Below, one piece after another: positions 63,324 to 64,000 of a stretch of 64,000 bases of DNA. The notes under the pieces were generated by a model. That model was not told where the DNA came from. It saw nothing but the letters and a program-made list of their open reading frames with translations, and did not search any database. A program made the translations under genes and the position numbers. Every line of letters begins with the position of its first letter. The first letter of the stretch is position 1. The stretch is taken from assembly GCA_017985675.1 (NCBI GenBank), contig JAGNXB010000006.1:28669-92668 (forward strand), read 5' to 3'. This stretch comes from Saprospiraceae bacterium (GTDB lineage: Bacteria; Bacteroidota; Bacteroidia; Chitinophagales; Saprospiraceae).

Positions 63324-63409
63324 TGAGCTCACGTACCCGAAGGGGCGAATGTCCAGTGGACATTCGGTGAGCGAACCGAGCGCTCCTGCGCGAGGCTTAC
63401 GAAATGCCC
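63324..63409 (+). repeat. GAATGTCC-hairpin repeat, full copy 1
   Basis: An 86-base unit beginning TGAGCTCACGTACCCGAAGG and ending with TTACGAAATGCCC. It holds a perfect hairpin CGAATGTCC-AGT-GGACATTCG (63346-63366), CGGT..ACCG and GCGC-TCCT-GCGC stems. It is identical to copy 2. Confidence 0.85.
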
Positions 63410-63466
63410 CATAGCATATCAACGGAAATAATCTGGAATCTGGAAATCTGGAATCGTAGATTAGGA

Positions 63467-63552
63467 TGAGCTCACGTACCCGAAGGGGCGAATGTCCAGT
63501 GGACATTCGGTGAGCGAACCGAGCGCTCCTGCGCGAGGCTTACGAAATGCCC
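63467..63552 (+). repeat. GAATGTCC-hairpin repeat, full copy 2
   Basis: Identical over 86 bases to copy 1, which lies 143 bases upstream in the same orientation. Between them is TTCCAGATT-like sequence (ATCTGGAATCTGGAAATCTG on this strand). Confidence 0.85.
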
Positions 63553-63572
63553 TAAAGCAAATCAACAAAATG

Positions 63573-63614
63573 TTGACATTCGGTGAGCGAACCGAGCGCT
63601 CCTGCGTGAGGCCT
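63573..63614 (+). repeat. GAATGTCC-hairpin repeat, truncated copy 3
   Basis: Contains only the right half of the unit, from GACATTCGGTGAGCGAACCG to TGCGTGAGGCC. The left hairpin arm is missing. Confidence 0.75.
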
Positions 63615-63656
63615 GTTATTAGGGATGAGAGCTGAGGAATGAGGAATGATCTGGTT

Positions 63657-63704
63657 TCCAGTGGACATTCGGTGAGCGAACCGAGCTCCCCTGCGCGAGG
63701 CCTA
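63657..63704 (+). repeat. GAATGTCC-hairpin repeat, truncated copy 4
   Basis: Starts at TCCAGTGGACATTCGGTGAG and ends TGCGCGAGGCC, again lacking the left part, with one change in the GAGCTCCCC segment. Confidence 0.75.
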
Positions 63705-63730
63705 TTAATAGCGATGAGGGATAAGGATTC

Positions 63731-63880
63731 AGGAATGGCTCACGTCTCGGTCCAGATTCCAGATTCCCAGATTCCAGATTATTCCACCCCCTAAGTGAGA
63801 CCTATAACTAGGGATGAGGGATGAGGAGTCAGGAATGGCTCACGTCTCGGTCCAGATTCCAGATTCCCAGATTCCAGATT
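63731..63880 (+). repeat. Two identical 50-base direct repeats with a 100-base period
   Basis: Bases 63731-63780 and 63831-63880 are identical over 50 bases. They consist of AGGAATGGCTCACGTCTCGG followed by TTCCAGATT units. The second is followed by an extra TTCCAGATT unit. Related GGGATGAGGGATGAGGA sequence precedes each. Confidence 0.85.
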
Positions 63881-64000
63881 CCAGATTATTACGAAATTAT
63901 TCACACTCCTCTATCCACTCTCCACTTCCGCCACCTCCTCCCCTCCTCGACTCCTTGACTACTCCCCTCCCCTTAACTGATATGTTTCAAAAATTCATCT

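Larger units (their letters stand above)
63270..64000. repeat. Dense intergenic repeat block at the right end
   Basis: This stretch contains no supported gene. It holds G+A-rich GGAGG reiterations (63299-63323), two identical 86-base GAATGTCC-hairpin repeats and two truncated ones, TTCCAGATT tracts, and two identical 50-base segments exactly 100 bases apart. Short open frames here translate the repeats themselves. The block continues to the window edge. Confidence 0.8.

Noticed and set aside
63279..63506. Minus-strand open frame containing ECPLDIRPFGYVSS
   Set aside because: This is a translation of the GAATGTCC-hairpin repeat. Multiple truncated and inverted copies without start or stop logic show that it is non-coding.

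Overview
The window reads as a chromosomal segment of a Bacteroidota bacterium, most likely of the Saprospiria type. The evidence is: several secreted proteins ending in type IX secretion (T9SS) sorting domains; promoter-like TAnnTTTG -7 boxes; few recognisable Shine-Dalgarno sequences; Bacteroidota-typical families (DUF4197, DUF2279, CarboxypepD_reg/OMP_b-brl outer membrane proteins); and a merged str-S10-spc ribosomal superoperon without tuf. The genus assignment is inference. No rRNA, tRNA, CRISPR array or transposase gene was seen.

Layout. 1-14,640 (minus strand): one continuous translation operon, rpsL-rpsG-fusA-rpsJ-rplCDWB-rpsS-rplV-rpsC-rplP-rpmC-rpsQ-rplNXE-rpsN-rpsH-rplFR-rpsE-rpmD-rplO-secY-map, with a textbook Bacteroidota promoter upstream of rpsL. 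14,800-33,040: housekeeping and unknown genes in alternating orientation: GNAT acetyltransferase, polyprenyl synthetase, a degenerate histidine kinase with two receivers, amidohydrolase lipoprotein, trypsin/PDZ protease, SPFH protein, DUF2279, aroA, OmpA-like protein, glutaryl-CoA-dehydrogenase-like flavoprotein, folB, DUF4197, glycine-rich RRM protein, flavoprotein, AI-2E transporter and queG.

33,200-48,760 is the accessory part. It holds three T9SS cargo genes outside the operon described next, a formate/nitrite-type channel, and three copies of an intergenic element made of a GAGGTT microsatellite plus a row of small hairpins. An AT-rich four-gene operon (44,466 down to 39,672) encodes a YHYH-domain protein, an arylsulfotransferase-like protein, an MbnP-like protein and a MauG/MbnH-like di-haem peroxidase. 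After guaB comes a divergently transcribed secreted cytochrome c/PHM-like copper monooxygenase. I regard the MbnP/MbnH-type operon, together with the neighbouring copper protein, as the strongest candidate for a little-described system.

48,790-63,270 carries a P-type cation ATPase, a TonB-plug outer membrane protein, a two-component pair, a Crp/Fnr regulator, an MCE/Mla lipid-transport operon headed by a UbiB/ABC1-family kinase, a cold-shock-domain protein, a small lipoprotein and a family 2 glycosyltransferase. The last 700 bases are a dense block of intergenic repeats, also found inverted near 48.7 kb and in degenerate form near 39.5 kb.
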